Below are positions 1 through 8,090 of a stretch of 60,687 nucleotides of DNA, piece after piece. Position 1 is the stretch's first letter. The number at the start of each line of letters is the position of its first letter. The notes beneath the pieces are model-generated. The model worked only from the letters and a program-made list of their open reading frames with translations, was not told where the DNA came from and did not search any database. The position numbers were made by a program, and so were the translations under genes. The DNA comes from Acidobacteriota bacterium (GTDB lineage: Bacteria; Acidobacteriota; Blastocatellia; Pyrinomonadales; Pyrinomonadaceae): NCBI GenBank assembly GCA_003222975.1, contig QHXN01000020.1, positions 1 to 60,687 of the forward strand. The letters run 5' to 3'.

Positions 1-484
1 AGTCGAGCGCGACCGGCTCCGCGACCGCGGGGACTCGCGCGCGCCCCGACTGCTTCGCGGCTTCGAGCGCGAGCCGACGCCAGCGCCCGACGCGTCGCGC
101 GGCGTCGGCTCGGTCGCGCAGGCGCACGTCTGCGCGCTTCGTCGCGACGGGCACGACCCGCGACGCGCCCAGCTCGGTCGCCTTCTGTACGACGAGGTCG
201 AACTTCTCGCCCTTCAGCAGCGCGACGGCGAGCGTCAGCTCAAGCGGCGACTCCGGCGCGGGCGGCTCGGCACGCCCGCGCACTTCGAGCGCCGCCGCGC
301 GACCGACGCACTCGCCCACGACGCACGCGAATTCGCGCCCCTCGCCGTCGAAGACGAACGCCTCGTCGCCCACGCGCAAACGCAAAACGTCGCGCAGGTG
401 GCGCGACTCCTCCGCCGACAAAACGACCCGCGCGCCGTCGGGCGCGAAAGATTCCGGCGGCGCGTAGAACCTTCGGCGGGTCAT
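1..484 (-). CDS. rsmE: 16S rRNA (uracil-1498-N3)-methyltransferase RsmE, N-terminal part
   Basis: The gene runs off the left edge; 161 N-terminal residues are present. It starts at ATG 484-482 (MTRRRFYAPPESF). I see the PUA-like N-terminal domain (EESRHLRDVLRLRVGD) followed by the start of the SPOUT methyltransferase domain (LKGEKFDLVVQKATELGAS), both typical of RsmE, which methylates U1498 of 16S rRNA. It lies directly downstream of prmA, the usual bacterial arrangement. Hairpin A1 separates the two genes. Confidence 0.88.
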   Translation of the reverse strand, partial: MTRRRFYAPPESFAPDGARVVLSAEESRHLRDVLRLRVGDEAFVFDGEGREFACVVGECVGRAAALEVRGRAEPPAPESPLELTLAVALLKGEKFDLVVQKATELGASRVVPVATKRADVRLRDRADAARRVGRWRRLALEAAKQSGRARVPAVAEPVALD

Positions 485-489
485 TACGA

Positions 490-573
490 AATGATGAGTG
501 ATGAATGCGGAATGATGAATGATGAGAGGGCCGCTGTTTTCAATTCATCACTCATCATTCCGCATTCATCATT
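490..573. repeat. Hairpin element A1 (GAATGATGAATGCGG family)
   Basis: The left arm (about 490-525) and right arm (about 545-573) are complementary runs built from the words GAATGAT and GAATGCGG. The loop reads gagggccgctgttttcaa. It fills the prmA-rsmE gap, overlapping the prmA stop region. One of five family A copies. Confidence 0.85.
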
Positions 574-1411
574 AGGCTATCAGCGCGACCCACTCGCCAT
601 CTTGCGTGACTTCACAGCCGTTGATGCCGAGTTCGCGCAGGCGCGCGCGCACGGCGTCGGCCTGCGTCGTGAGTATGCCGGAGAGGACGAGACGCCCGCA
701 GGTCGCGCCCAGCAGCGCGGGCAGAAGCACGAGGATCACGTCCGCCGTCAGGTTGGCGCAGACCACGTCGGCTGAGGCAGTCGAGTCATCAACTGTCCCC
801 ACGCGAAGCTTGATGCGACCGGCGACGCCGTTCCTGCGCGCGTTCTCTTCCGCCACCTCGACGGCCAGCGGGTCTGTGTCGCACGCCTCGACGCGCGCCC
901 CCGGATGAAGTTTGGCGGCGGCGATGGCAAGTATCCCTGTGCCCGTGCCCACGTCGAGGAGGCTGCCGCCGCGGAAGTGTTTCTCGACCGCAGCCAGGCA
1001 CAGGCGCGTCGTCTCGTGCGTGCCCGTGCCGAAGGCCATGCCCGGCTCGACGCGTATGACGATTCGGTCTTCCGCGTCCGCCACCTCGCTCCACGGCGGC
1101 GCGACGACGAAGCGACCGACCTCCGTGGGCCGCCAGCCCTTCTTCCACTCCGCGAGCCAGTCGCGCTCTTCAACCTCGCGCGGCTTCAACTCGCGCACGT
1201 CCGACGACGCGAGGCCGTAGATGCGCAACGCTTCAAAGAGCGCCGCGCGCACGCGCTCGATCTCCGGCGGCGACTCGAAGTAGCCCGCGACCGTAACGAA
1301 CCCGCCGCGCTCACAGGCCACTTCCGTCCCCAGCGCGCCCGCCTCCATCAGCGCGTACTCCACGGCCTCGCGCGCGCGCGCCGTCAATGTCACGTCAAGG
1401 GCGAACCACAT
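572..1411 (-). CDS. prmA: Ribosomal protein L11 methyltransferase PrmA
   Basis: A 279-residue SAM-dependent methyltransferase that trimethylates ribosomal protein L11. The C-terminal class I fold has the glycine-rich SAM motif LLDVGTGTGILAIAAAKL and the preceding GMAFGTGTHETT motif diagnostic of PrmA. I chose ATG 1411-1409 (MWFALDVTLTAR). The open frame extends another 22 codons, but those codons lie in hairpin D1 and give a low-complexity peptide. It sits between era and rsmE on the same strand, a translation/ribosome-assembly operon. Confidence 0.92.
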   Translation of the reverse strand: MWFALDVTLTARAREAVEYALMEAGALGTEVACERGGFVTVAGYFESPPEIERVRAALFEALRIYGLASSDVRELKPREVEERDWLAEWKKGWRPTEVGRFVVAPPWSEVADAEDRIVIRVEPGMAFGTGTHETTRLCLAAVEKHFRGGSLLDVGTGTGILAIAAAKLHPGARVEACDTDPLAVEVAEENARRNGVAGRIKLRVGTVDDSTASADVVCANLTADVILVLLPALLGATCGRLVLSGILTTQADAVRARLRELGINGCEVTQDGEWVALIA

Positions 1412-1418
1412 GCGGCGA

Positions 1419-1523
1419 GGGCAAAAGGGGAAAAGGTTAAAAAGGGAAAGGGAGAATTCTCCCCGACCGACCGACAATTTCTTTCCCTCTTCCCCTTTTC
1501 CCCTTTTAACCTTTTCCCCTTTC
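1419..1523. repeat. Hairpin element D1 (AAAAGGGGAAAAGG family)
   Basis: Purine-rich arm 1419-1455 pairs with pyrimidine-rich arm about 1480-1523 across a loop containing gagaattctc. It lies between era and prmA, and its right side overlaps the last codons of era (era stop at 1506-1508), so the era C-terminus EERGKG is encoded by repeat sequence. Confidence 0.85.
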
Positions 1524-2501
1524 TTCGATGCCCATCTCGCTCAGTGCGCGGGGTGAGTTGCGCCAATCTTCTTCGACCTTGACGAAGAGTTCGAGATAGA
1601 CGCGGTGGCCGACCAGGCGCTCGATGTCGCGGCGCGCCTCGGTGCCGATCTCTTTGAGGCGCGCGCCGCCGCGGCCTATGATGATGCTTTTCTGCGAGGG
1701 GCGCTCGACATAGACGGCGCAGAAGATGCGCGTTAGCTCGTCGGAGACTTCCTCGTAGCGCTCGGTGGCGACCGCCGTGACGTATGGAATCTCCTCGCCG
1801 GTGACGCGCAGGATTTTCTCGCGGACGAGTTCGGCGACGATGACGCGCACGGGTTGGTCGGTCAACTCGTCGTCTTCAAAAATCGGCGCGCCTTCGGGCA
1901 GGTTGTTGATGAGTTCTTTGATGAAGTCGTCGAGTTGGTCGCCGGTGCGCGCCGACAGCGGCAGCACCGCGCGCCACTCGTGCTCGCGGGAATACAGCTC
2001 GATGAGCGGCAGCAGGCCGCGCTTGTCGTCTATTTTGTCCGTCTTGTTGAGCAGAAGGATCGAGGGCTTGGCCGTCTGTCTGACGAGGTCGAGGACGAAG
2101 CGGTCGCCGTTGCCCGTGGGCGCTGAGGCGTCGCGGATGAGGCAGACGAGGTCAACGCCCGCGAGCGCGTCGTGGACGGCGGCCATCATGCGTCGGTTGA
2201 GGAGGTAGCCGGGCTGGTGGACGCCGGGCGTGTCAACTAAAACGATCTGACCTTCGGGGCGCGTGATGACGCCGCGAATCTGGTGGCGCGTCGTCTGCGG
2301 CTTGTTCGACACCGCCGCGATCTTCTCACCGACGAGCTTGTTTAAGAGAGTGGACTTGCCCGCGTTCGGACGCCCGACGAGCGCGACGTAGCCGCTGCGG
2401 TAGTCGCGCCGCGTCTCCGCGCGGACGCCCGCCATTCTCTCGTCGCCGGCTTCGGCCTCCGCCGCCGTCTCTCCGGTTTCACCTGTCGCTTCTTCAGCCA
2501 T
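1506..2501 (-). CDS. era: GTPase Era
   Basis: A 331-residue 16S rRNA-binding GTPase needed for 30S maturation. The G-domain motifs are in order: GRPNAGKS (G1), DTPG (G3) and NKTDK (G4). A C-terminal KH domain has IIIGRGGARLKEIG. The N-terminus has about 35 extra residues (MAEEATGETGETAAEAEAG...), rich in Glu/Ala/Gly, before the canonical SGYVALVGRPNAGKS start. The ATG at 2501 is 3 nt downstream of the stop of the bglX-like gene, so the two are probably co-transcribed. Its last residues come from hairpin D1. Confidence 0.95.
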   Translation of the reverse strand: MAEEATGETGETAAEAEAGDERMAGVRAETRRDYRSGYVALVGRPNAGKSTLLNKLVGEKIAAVSNKPQTTRHQIRGVITRPEGQIVLVDTPGVHQPGYLLNRRMMAAVHDALAGVDLVCLIRDASAPTGNGDRFVLDLVRQTAKPSILLLNKTDKIDDKRGLLPLIELYSREHEWRAVLPLSARTGDQLDDFIKELINNLPEGAPIFEDDELTDQPVRVIVAELVREKILRVTGEEIPYVTAVATERYEEVSDELTRIFCAVYVERPSQKSIIIGRGGARLKEIGTEARRDIERLVGHRVYLELFVKVEEDWRNSPRALSEMGIEERGKG

Positions 2502-2504
2502 CGC

Positions 2505-4877
2505 TCATTTCGCAGTGACCTCGAAGGTCGCCTCAAGCATCTGCGGGTCTTCGGAACTCATGCCGGCCATGACCTTGAACGCGCCCGGCTCGACGACGAA
2601 GCGCATCTCTTGATTGTAGAAGCCGAGTTGTTCGGGCGCGAGCGTGAACTGTAGCGTCCGGCGCTCGCCGGGTTGGAGCGTGACGCGCTCGAAGCCCTTC
2701 AACTCTTTGACGGGACGCACGCGCGACGCGGCCACGTCGCGGATGTAGAGCTGCACCACTTCGTCTCCGGCGCGACGCCCTGTGTTCTCCACGTCAACGC
2801 TGACCTGGACGCTTCCCGTCGGCGCGATGCGCTGCGCGCTCAGCCGAAGGTTCGAGAGGCGGAAGGTCGTGTAGCTGAGGCCGTGGCCGAAGGGAAAGAG
2901 CGGCGTGACGGGCACGTCCAGATATTTCGAGGTGTACTTTTCGTTGCTCGGCGGGCGGCCCGTGCTCGTGTGGTTGTAGTAGAGCGGCTCCTGACCGGCG
3001 GCGCGGGGGAAGGTGACGGGGAGGTGGCCGCCGGGGTTCACGTCGCCGAAGAGAACGTCGGCGATTGCCGGGCCGCCCTGCGTGCCGGCGAACCACGTTT
3101 CGAGAATCGCGGGCGAGTTCTCCGCCACCCAGTTGATTGCGAGCGGGTGGCCGTTCATCAGGACGACGGCGTAAGGCTTGCCCGTCTGTTGAATCGCCCG
3201 AATCAAATCCAACTGCCTGCCGGGCAAATCGAGCGTGGAGCGCGACGCGGCCTCGCCGCTCATCTCGGCGGTCTCGCCGACGGCGACCACGACCGCATCG
3301 GCCTCGCTCGCGGCGCGCACGGCCTCGGCCAACGAGTCTCCGGCGGTCGGAGTGGTGGCGAGGCGCGCGGCCTCGATGTCGGCGGCGCTCGCGACGTTCG
3401 TGCCCCCGGCGGCGCTCGCCACGGGCGGCGGCGCGTCGTAGTTGCCCGTCACGCCTTTGCCTTCGACTGCCACGCCCTTCGCGTAGAGCACACGCGTCTG
3501 CGGCGAGACCTTCGCCTTGATGCCGGCGAGCAGCGTCACGGTGTTCTGCGGTTGGCCGTCGCCCGACCACGGGCCAATCGTCGCGCGCGGGTCGTCGGCG
3601 AGCGGGCCGACGACGGCGATGCTGCGGATATTTTTGTCGAACGGCAGAGTCTCGCGCTCGTTCTTCAAGAGCACGAGGGAGCGCGCGGCCACCTCGCGCG
3701 CCGCGCGCTGGTTCTCGGCACTCAGGATCACAGACGCCTCGCGCGCCTCGTCAACGTAAGGATGCTCGAAGAGGCCGGCGCGGAACTTGACGCGCAAGAT
3801 TCGTCGGACGGCCTCGTCAACCTCCGGCATAGTGATCTTGCCCTGGCGTAGAAGCTCCGCGCCGTTCTGGTTGTAGAGGCGGCTGACCATCTCCATGTCC
3901 ACGCCCGCGGTGAGTCCGAGCCGGGCCGCTTCCGGGCCGTCCGCCGCGTAGCCGTGCGCGATCATCTCCTGAACTGATGTGTAGTCGCTGACGACGAAGC
4001 CGTCGAAGTGCCACTCGTCGCGCAAGATTCGCGTGAGCGTGAAAGGGTTTCCCGAAGAGGGCACGCCGTTGAGGTCGTTGAAGGCGCTCATGAGCGTGCC
4101 GACGCCCGCGTCCACGGCGGCGTGGAAGGGCGGCAGATAGACTTCGCGCAGGCGCTGCTCGCTCATGTCCACGGTGTTGTAATCGCGGCCCGCTTCGGCA
4201 GCGCCGTAGGCGACGAAGTGCTTGGCGCAGGCGACGACGCGGTCGGGCGCACTGTAGTCCGCGCCTTGAAAGCCGCGCACGCGGGCGCGCGCCATCAGTG
4301 AGCCGAGATACGGGTCTTCGCCGGAGCCTTCGGCGATGCGGCCCCAGCGCGCGTCGCGCGCGATGTCCACCATCGGCGCGAAAGTCCAGTGGACGCCCGA
4401 CGCGCGCGCTTCGGCGGCGGCGACCGACGCGCTGCGCTCGGCGCTCGCCGGGTCGAAGCTCGCCGCCTCGCCCAGAGGGATGGGGAAGATCGTCCGGTAG
4501 CCGTGGATCACGTCGAAGCCGAAGATGAGCGGAATCTTCAGACGCGACCCCTCGACCGCCGCGCGCTGAAGGTCGTTCGTGTTGCGCGCGCCGCGCACGC
4601 CCAGGGTCGAGCCGAGCACGCCGCGACGCGCGAGGTCGTAGAGGTCTGCGTTGGCGTGCCCGGCAACGTCGCCGCCGAGCTGCTGCAACTGCCCCAGCTT
4701 CTCTTCTAAGGTCATGCGCGCGACGAGCGCGTTAATCTTTCGCTCGGTGTCGTCCTGCGCGCGTGTCCTCGCAGCGGCGGGTGCGCTGCGGCGCTGCGTT
4801 TGTGCGCCCGCGGGCAGCGACGACAGTAAGACGGCGGCGGCGAGTAACAGCTTCACGTGCTGCGCGAGTTTCATCAT
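2505..4877 (-). CDS. bglX: Periplasmic beta-glucosidase, glycoside hydrolase family 3 (BglX-like)
   Basis: A 790-residue secreted GH3 enzyme. A signal peptide (MMKLAQHVKLLLAAAVLLSS, cleavage near AGA-QTQ) precedes the TIM-barrel domain with IPLIFGFDVIHGYRTIFPIP and the nucleophile motif DGFVVSDY (Asp298). The alpha/beta sandwich domain follows, and a C-terminal fibronectin III-like domain has DEVVQLYIRD. The family hydrolyses terminal beta-linked glucose from oligosaccharides in the periplasm. GGAGG precedes tandem ATGs at 4877 and 4874; either could be used. The open frame extends about 140 codons upstream but overlaps the M20 peptidase gene, so I rejected that extension. Confidence 0.9.
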   Translation of the reverse strand: MMKLAQHVKLLLAAAVLLSSLPAGAQTQRRSAPAAARTRAQDDTERKINALVARMTLEEKLGQLQQLGGDVAGHANADLYDLARRGVLGSTLGVRGARNTNDLQRAAVEGSRLKIPLIFGFDVIHGYRTIFPIPLGEAASFDPASAERSASVAAAEARASGVHWTFAPMVDIARDARWGRIAEGSGEDPYLGSLMARARVRGFQGADYSAPDRVVACAKHFVAYGAAEAGRDYNTVDMSEQRLREVYLPPFHAAVDAGVGTLMSAFNDLNGVPSSGNPFTLTRILRDEWHFDGFVVSDYTSVQEMIAHGYAADGPEAARLGLTAGVDMEMVSRLYNQNGAELLRQGKITMPEVDEAVRRILRVKFRAGLFEHPYVDEAREASVILSAENQRAAREVAARSLVLLKNERETLPFDKNIRSIAVVGPLADDPRATIGPWSGDGQPQNTVTLLAGIKAKVSPQTRVLYAKGVAVEGKGVTGNYDAPPPVASAAGGTNVASAADIEAARLATTPTAGDSLAEAVRAASEADAVVVAVGETAEMSGEAASRSTLDLPGRQLDLIRAIQQTGKPYAVVLMNGHPLAINWVAENSPAILETWFAGTQGGPAIADVLFGDVNPGGHLPVTFPRAAGQEPLYYNHTSTGRPPSNEKYTSKYLDVPVTPLFPFGHGLSYTTFRLSNLRLSAQRIAPTGSVQVSVDVENTGRRAGDEVVQLYIRDVAASRVRPVKELKGFERVTLQPGERRTLQFTLAPEQLGFYNQEMRFVVEPGAFKVMAGMSSEDPQMLEATFEVTAK

Positions 4878-4936
4878 CGGCCTCCGTGAAAGAGGGTCGC
4901 ACGCCTCGCGTCCCAGCGCGGCGCGCGGCGCGGGTT

Positions 4937-6103
4937 TTATTTGCCGGCGGCTTGTGAGGCCGTCTCGCCGTTGAGTCGCATGATCTCTAAGGTCATCTCG
5001 GCGGCGGCGTACATGTCCTTCACGTCGAGCCACTCCTTGACGGTGTGGATGGCGCGCATGCCCGTGCCGAGGTTGGCGCACTCGATGCCGCGCTTGTTGA
5101 AGATGTTGGCGTCGCAGCCGCCGCCCGACGCCATCGTCTCGACCTGAAGGCCCATGCGCGAGGCGGCCTGCTTGACGAGACGGACTACGCGCGAGTCGTC
5201 CGACACGTCCATCGCGGAGTATTCGCGCGTGACCTCCGACTCGACCCGGCCCCGCGTGGTCACGCCTTCGACCGTCACCTCGTACTTCGAGGCGGCGTCT
5301 TCGAGGCACTTGAGCATGTGGCGCGTCTGCTCTTCGAGCTTCGCGTCGTCGAGCGAGCGCGCCTCGCCTTTGAGCAGCACGAAGTTGGTGATGATGTTCG
5401 TCGCCTCGCCGCCCTGGATGACGCCGATGTTGGCGGTCGTCTCTTCGTCAACGCGTCCGAGCTTCATCGAGGCGATGGCTTCCGCCGCGATCTTAATCGC
5501 CGAGATGCCCTGCTCCGGCGCGACGCCCGCGTGCGACTCCAGCCCGTAGATTTTGAACTCGAAGTGGTTGGCCGAGGGGCCTTTGGTGAAGAGGAAGCCG
5601 GGGTCGTCGGAGTCGAAGACCAGCCCGTAGCGCGCGCGCAGGCTTGATGTGTCAACGTGCTTCGCGCCGAGCAGTCCGACCTCCTCGCAGATGGAGAAGA
5701 CGGCGTCAATCGGCGCGTGTGGAATGTTTTGCTCTTGCAGGCAGCGGATGGTTTCGAGGATGACGGCGACGCCCGACTTGTCGTCGCCGCCGAGCACCGT
5801 CGAGCCGTCGGTGCGGATGATGTCTCCCTCGACGACGGGCTTGACCCCGCGTCCGGGCACGACCGTGTCCATGTGCGCGCTCATCATAATGGCTTCGGCG
5901 TCGGGGAGCGTGCCGGGAAAGCGCGCGATGACGTTGCCGGTGTTGCCGCCGACCTTCTCCCCGGCGTCGTCAATCTCCACTTCCGCGCCCATCTCCTCGC
6001 AAATCTGCTTCACGCGCTCGGCCACGTCGCGCTCCTCGCGCGAGACCGAGTCAATCCGGACGAGTTCGAGCAGGAGGTTCTTGATGCGTTCCTGATTAAT
6101 CAT
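4937..6103 (-). CDS. M20/M25/M40 family metallopeptidase, peptidase T-like
   Basis: A 388-residue cytosolic di-zinc exopeptidase. Metal-site motifs are visible in order: SAHMDTVVPG, LGGDDKSG and ICEEVGLLG. A dimerisation lid (SHAGVAPEQGISAIKIA) lies between the two halves of the catalytic domain, and a late ligand region reads NLGTGMRAIHTVKEW. The pattern fits peptidase T-like proteins, which remove residues from short peptides. ATG 6103-6101 (MINQERIK) is preceded by GGGGAG at 7-8 nt; an upstream in-frame start (MRFFLFGETR) lacks a good ribosome site. It precedes bglX on the same strand. Confidence 0.88.
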   Translation of the reverse strand: MINQERIKNLLLELVRIDSVSREERDVAERVKQICEEMGAEVEIDDAGEKVGGNTGNVIARFPGTLPDAEAIMMSAHMDTVVPGRGVKPVVEGDIIRTDGSTVLGGDDKSGVAVILETIRCLQEQNIPHAPIDAVFSICEEVGLLGAKHVDTSSLRARYGLVFDSDDPGFLFTKGPSANHFEFKIYGLESHAGVAPEQGISAIKIAAEAIASMKLGRVDEETTANIGVIQGGEATNIITNFVLLKGEARSLDDAKLEEQTRHMLKCLEDAASKYEVTVEGVTTRGRVESEVTREYSAMDVSDDSRVVRLVKQAASRMGLQVETMASGGGCDANIFNKRGIECANLGTGMRAIHTVKEWLDVKDMYAAAEMTLEIMRLNGETASQAAGK

Positions 6104-6207
6104 GCGAGTCTCCCCAAAGAGAAAGAATCTCAAAACTTAAAAACTGCGGCTTGGCATCGTGTGTGCGTCAATCCTACTACACGCGCCGCATCGCACGCCA
6201 CGGAAAC

Positions 6208-6948
6208 TCAGCCGCTCACCTCGTCGAGTGCGCGTTGGAGTTCGTCGCGCCTGGCTTTGAGTATGACCTCGTCGGCGTCGGCGGGGACGTAGATCGGTCG
6301 GGCTATCTGCACGCGTGCGCGCGTGAAGGGAAACGGGATTTGAAAACGATCCCAACTCGGCGCGGCGTAGAAGTGTTCGGGGTTGACTGAGAAGGAGAGG
6401 ACAGGGCTGCCGGTCTTTTTCGCCAGCAGCAGCGCGCCCATCTTGGCCTCGTGGCGCGGGCCGCGTGGGCCGTCAACGGTGAAGCCCGCGGGGCGTCCCG
6501 CGCGCACGAGCTTGACCATCTCGACGAGCGCCCCCGCGCCGCCGCGCGAAGACGAGCCGCGCACGATACCGTAGCCGAAGTGTCGCTGGAAGCGCGCGCT
6601 GCATTCGCCGTCGAAACTCGGCGAAGACATAACAACCAGTCCGCGCCGCCGCCAGAAATAGACGGCGAGCAGCGTTTGGTCGTGCCAGCAGGCGTAGATG
6701 GGCTGGCGACCTTCGCGCGTCGCCGCCTCCCAGTGCTCCCGGCCTTCGACCTTGAAGCGGACGGTCGCGCCGATGAGCGTGACGAGCAGGTGGGCGGCCC
6801 GCGCGACGGCGCGGATGGCGAGCCGCTGTTTGAGCGTGAAGCCGGACAGGTCGGCGTGCGCGTCCGCGCGGGCGACGCGCTCGACCGCCCTCGACTCGGT
6901 CTCAAACGGCTCTGCCCGCGGCTGCCTTTTTGTCGCCGGAGCTTGCAT
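6208..6948 (-). CDS. DUF374 lysophospholipid acyltransferase family protein
   Basis: A 246-residue protein of the DUF374/LPLAT family. A hydrophobic helix (AHLLVTLIGATVRF) is followed by CWHDQTLLAVYFWRRR, a variant of the HX4D acyltransferase motif. GSSSRGGAGALVEM and FTVDGPRGPRHEAK then give the family's substrate-site blocks. Family members are thought to acylate lipid A-like or phospholipid acceptors at the inner membrane; the exact substrate cannot be told from sequence. There is no Shine-Dalgarno in front of ATG 6948. It is divergent from the REC-HATPase gene, with hairpin F1 between them. Confidence 0.82.
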   Translation of the reverse strand: MQAPATKRQPRAEPFETESRAVERVARADAHADLSGFTLKQRLAIRAVARAAHLLVTLIGATVRFKVEGREHWEAATREGRQPIYACWHDQTLLAVYFWRRRGLVVMSSPSFDGECSARFQRHFGYGIVRGSSSRGGAGALVEMVKLVRAGRPAGFTVDGPRGPRHEAKMGALLLAKKTGSPVLSFSVNPEHFYAAPSWDRFQIPFPFTRARVQIARPIYVPADADEVILKARRDELQRALDEVSG

Positions 6949-6969
6949 GGAGGTTCGAGTCTAGCAAAA

Positions 6970-7084
6970 AACAGTAGCCGGTAGTCAGTAGCCAGTAGCC
7001 AGTAGAAGAACCCTCGCCGTTCAGGGAGTGATAGAGTCAAAGTCACTTGGCGCGGCCTACTGGCTACTGGCTACCGGCTACTGT
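6970..7084. repeat. Hairpin element F1 (CAGTAGCC family)
   Basis: The left arm 6971-7005 consists of cagtagc-type words. The right arm 7057-7084 is its near-perfect complement (ctactggctactggctacc). The loop is about 50 nt. It lies between two divergent genes, so it is not a terminator for either. Confidence 0.85.
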
Positions 7085-7217
7085 CTGCTGATATATTTTG
7101 AGAACGACGCCCTGCCCCGCGTCGTACAGCGTTGGCGGAAAGCTTTTGAAATCTCGCGAACGCGGAAGCTTTTCGCGCCCTCCCCGGTTATTCAAGGCTT
7201 ACGGAAAAACGTTTCGG

Positions 7218-8090
7218 ATGGACAGACGACGGATTCTCATCGTTGAAGGGAATGCCGAACTCCGCACGGTGCTCTCGGACGCGCTGCGCGAGCTGGGCCA
7301 CGAGGTCGTGACCGCCGCCGACCGCGCCGAAGCCATCGCCCGCGAAGACCTCGAAGACTTCGACCTCATCATCTCCGACCTCGCCGAGTACGCCGACAGC
7401 GGCACGCAGATCGTCTCGGAACTCAAGCGCAAGCGGCTCTTCGTCCCCATCGTCGTCTCGTCCGAGGAGGCGCAGCACGACGGCATCATCAAGGCGTTCA
7501 AGCTCGGCGCGGCCAACTACCTCAAGAAGCCCTACGATAAGGAGGAGCTGCGCAGCATCGTCGAGAAGACCCTCGGGTACAAGCTGCGCTTCGTCGAAGA
7601 CCTCAAGGTTCTGCCCTTCGTGCGCGAGCACATCGAGTTCGAGCTGCCGAGCGACATCAGCCTGATGAACGGCGTCTTGCACTACCTCATCGAGCGCGTC
7701 GCCGCGCTGGGCGTCGTCAAGCCCGACCGGTCGAACCTGTTCATCGCTTTGGACGAGGCGTTCGTCAACGCCGTCAAGCACGGCAACAAGCAAGACCATA
7801 AGAAACTCGTCCGCATCAGCGCCGACCTCTCCGTGAAGGAGGCGCGCTTCACCATCGAGGACGAGGGCGAGGGCTTCGACGTGGCAGACATCCCAGACCC
7901 GCGCGACCCCGCCAACCTCTTCAAGGCTTCGGGCCGCGGCGTGCTCCTGATTTACAACATCATGGACGAGGTCGAGTACAATGAGCGCGGCAACCGCCTG
8001 ACGATGGTCAAGCGGCCCGAAAGCTCGCTCGAACACGACCTGATCGAATCGCTGACGCCGCCGGATGACGCCTCCGCCGAGAAAAGCTGA
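7218..8090 (+). CDS. Response-regulator receiver protein fused to a HATPase (RsbW/SpoIIAB-like)
   Basis: A 290-residue two-domain protein. The N-terminal REC domain (about 1-120) keeps the phospho-acceptor Asp in FDLIISDLAE and the Lys in NYLKKPYDKEEL. The usual acidic pair is degenerate (ILIVEGNAEL, only one acid). The C-terminal GHKL ATPase (about 135-280) has the N box FIALDEAFVNAVKHGN, the G1 box DEGEGFD and the G2 box GRGVLLIYNIMDEVEY, as in serine kinases of anti-sigma/partner-switching systems. It probably turns a phospho-signal into Ser/Thr kinase or anti-sigma activity. I chose ATG 7218 (MDRRRILIVEG); the longer frame starts in intergenic sequence. Confidence 0.85.
   Translation: MDRRRILIVEGNAELRTVLSDALRELGHEVVTAADRAEAIAREDLEDFDLIISDLAEYADSGTQIVSELKRKRLFVPIVVSSEEAQHDGIIKAFKLGAANYLKKPYDKEELRSIVEKTLGYKLRFVEDLKVLPFVREHIEFELPSDISLMNGVLHYLIERVAALGVVKPDRSNLFIALDEAFVNAVKHGNKQDHKKLVRISADLSVKEARFTIEDEGEGFDVADIPDPRDPANLFKASGRGVLLIYNIMDEVEYNERGNRLTMVKRPESSLEHDLIESLTPPDDASAEKS

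Noticed and set aside
4878..5309. N-terminal extension of the GH3 gene
   Set aside because: It overlaps the M20 peptidase gene in another frame and would hide a clean signal peptide at 4877.
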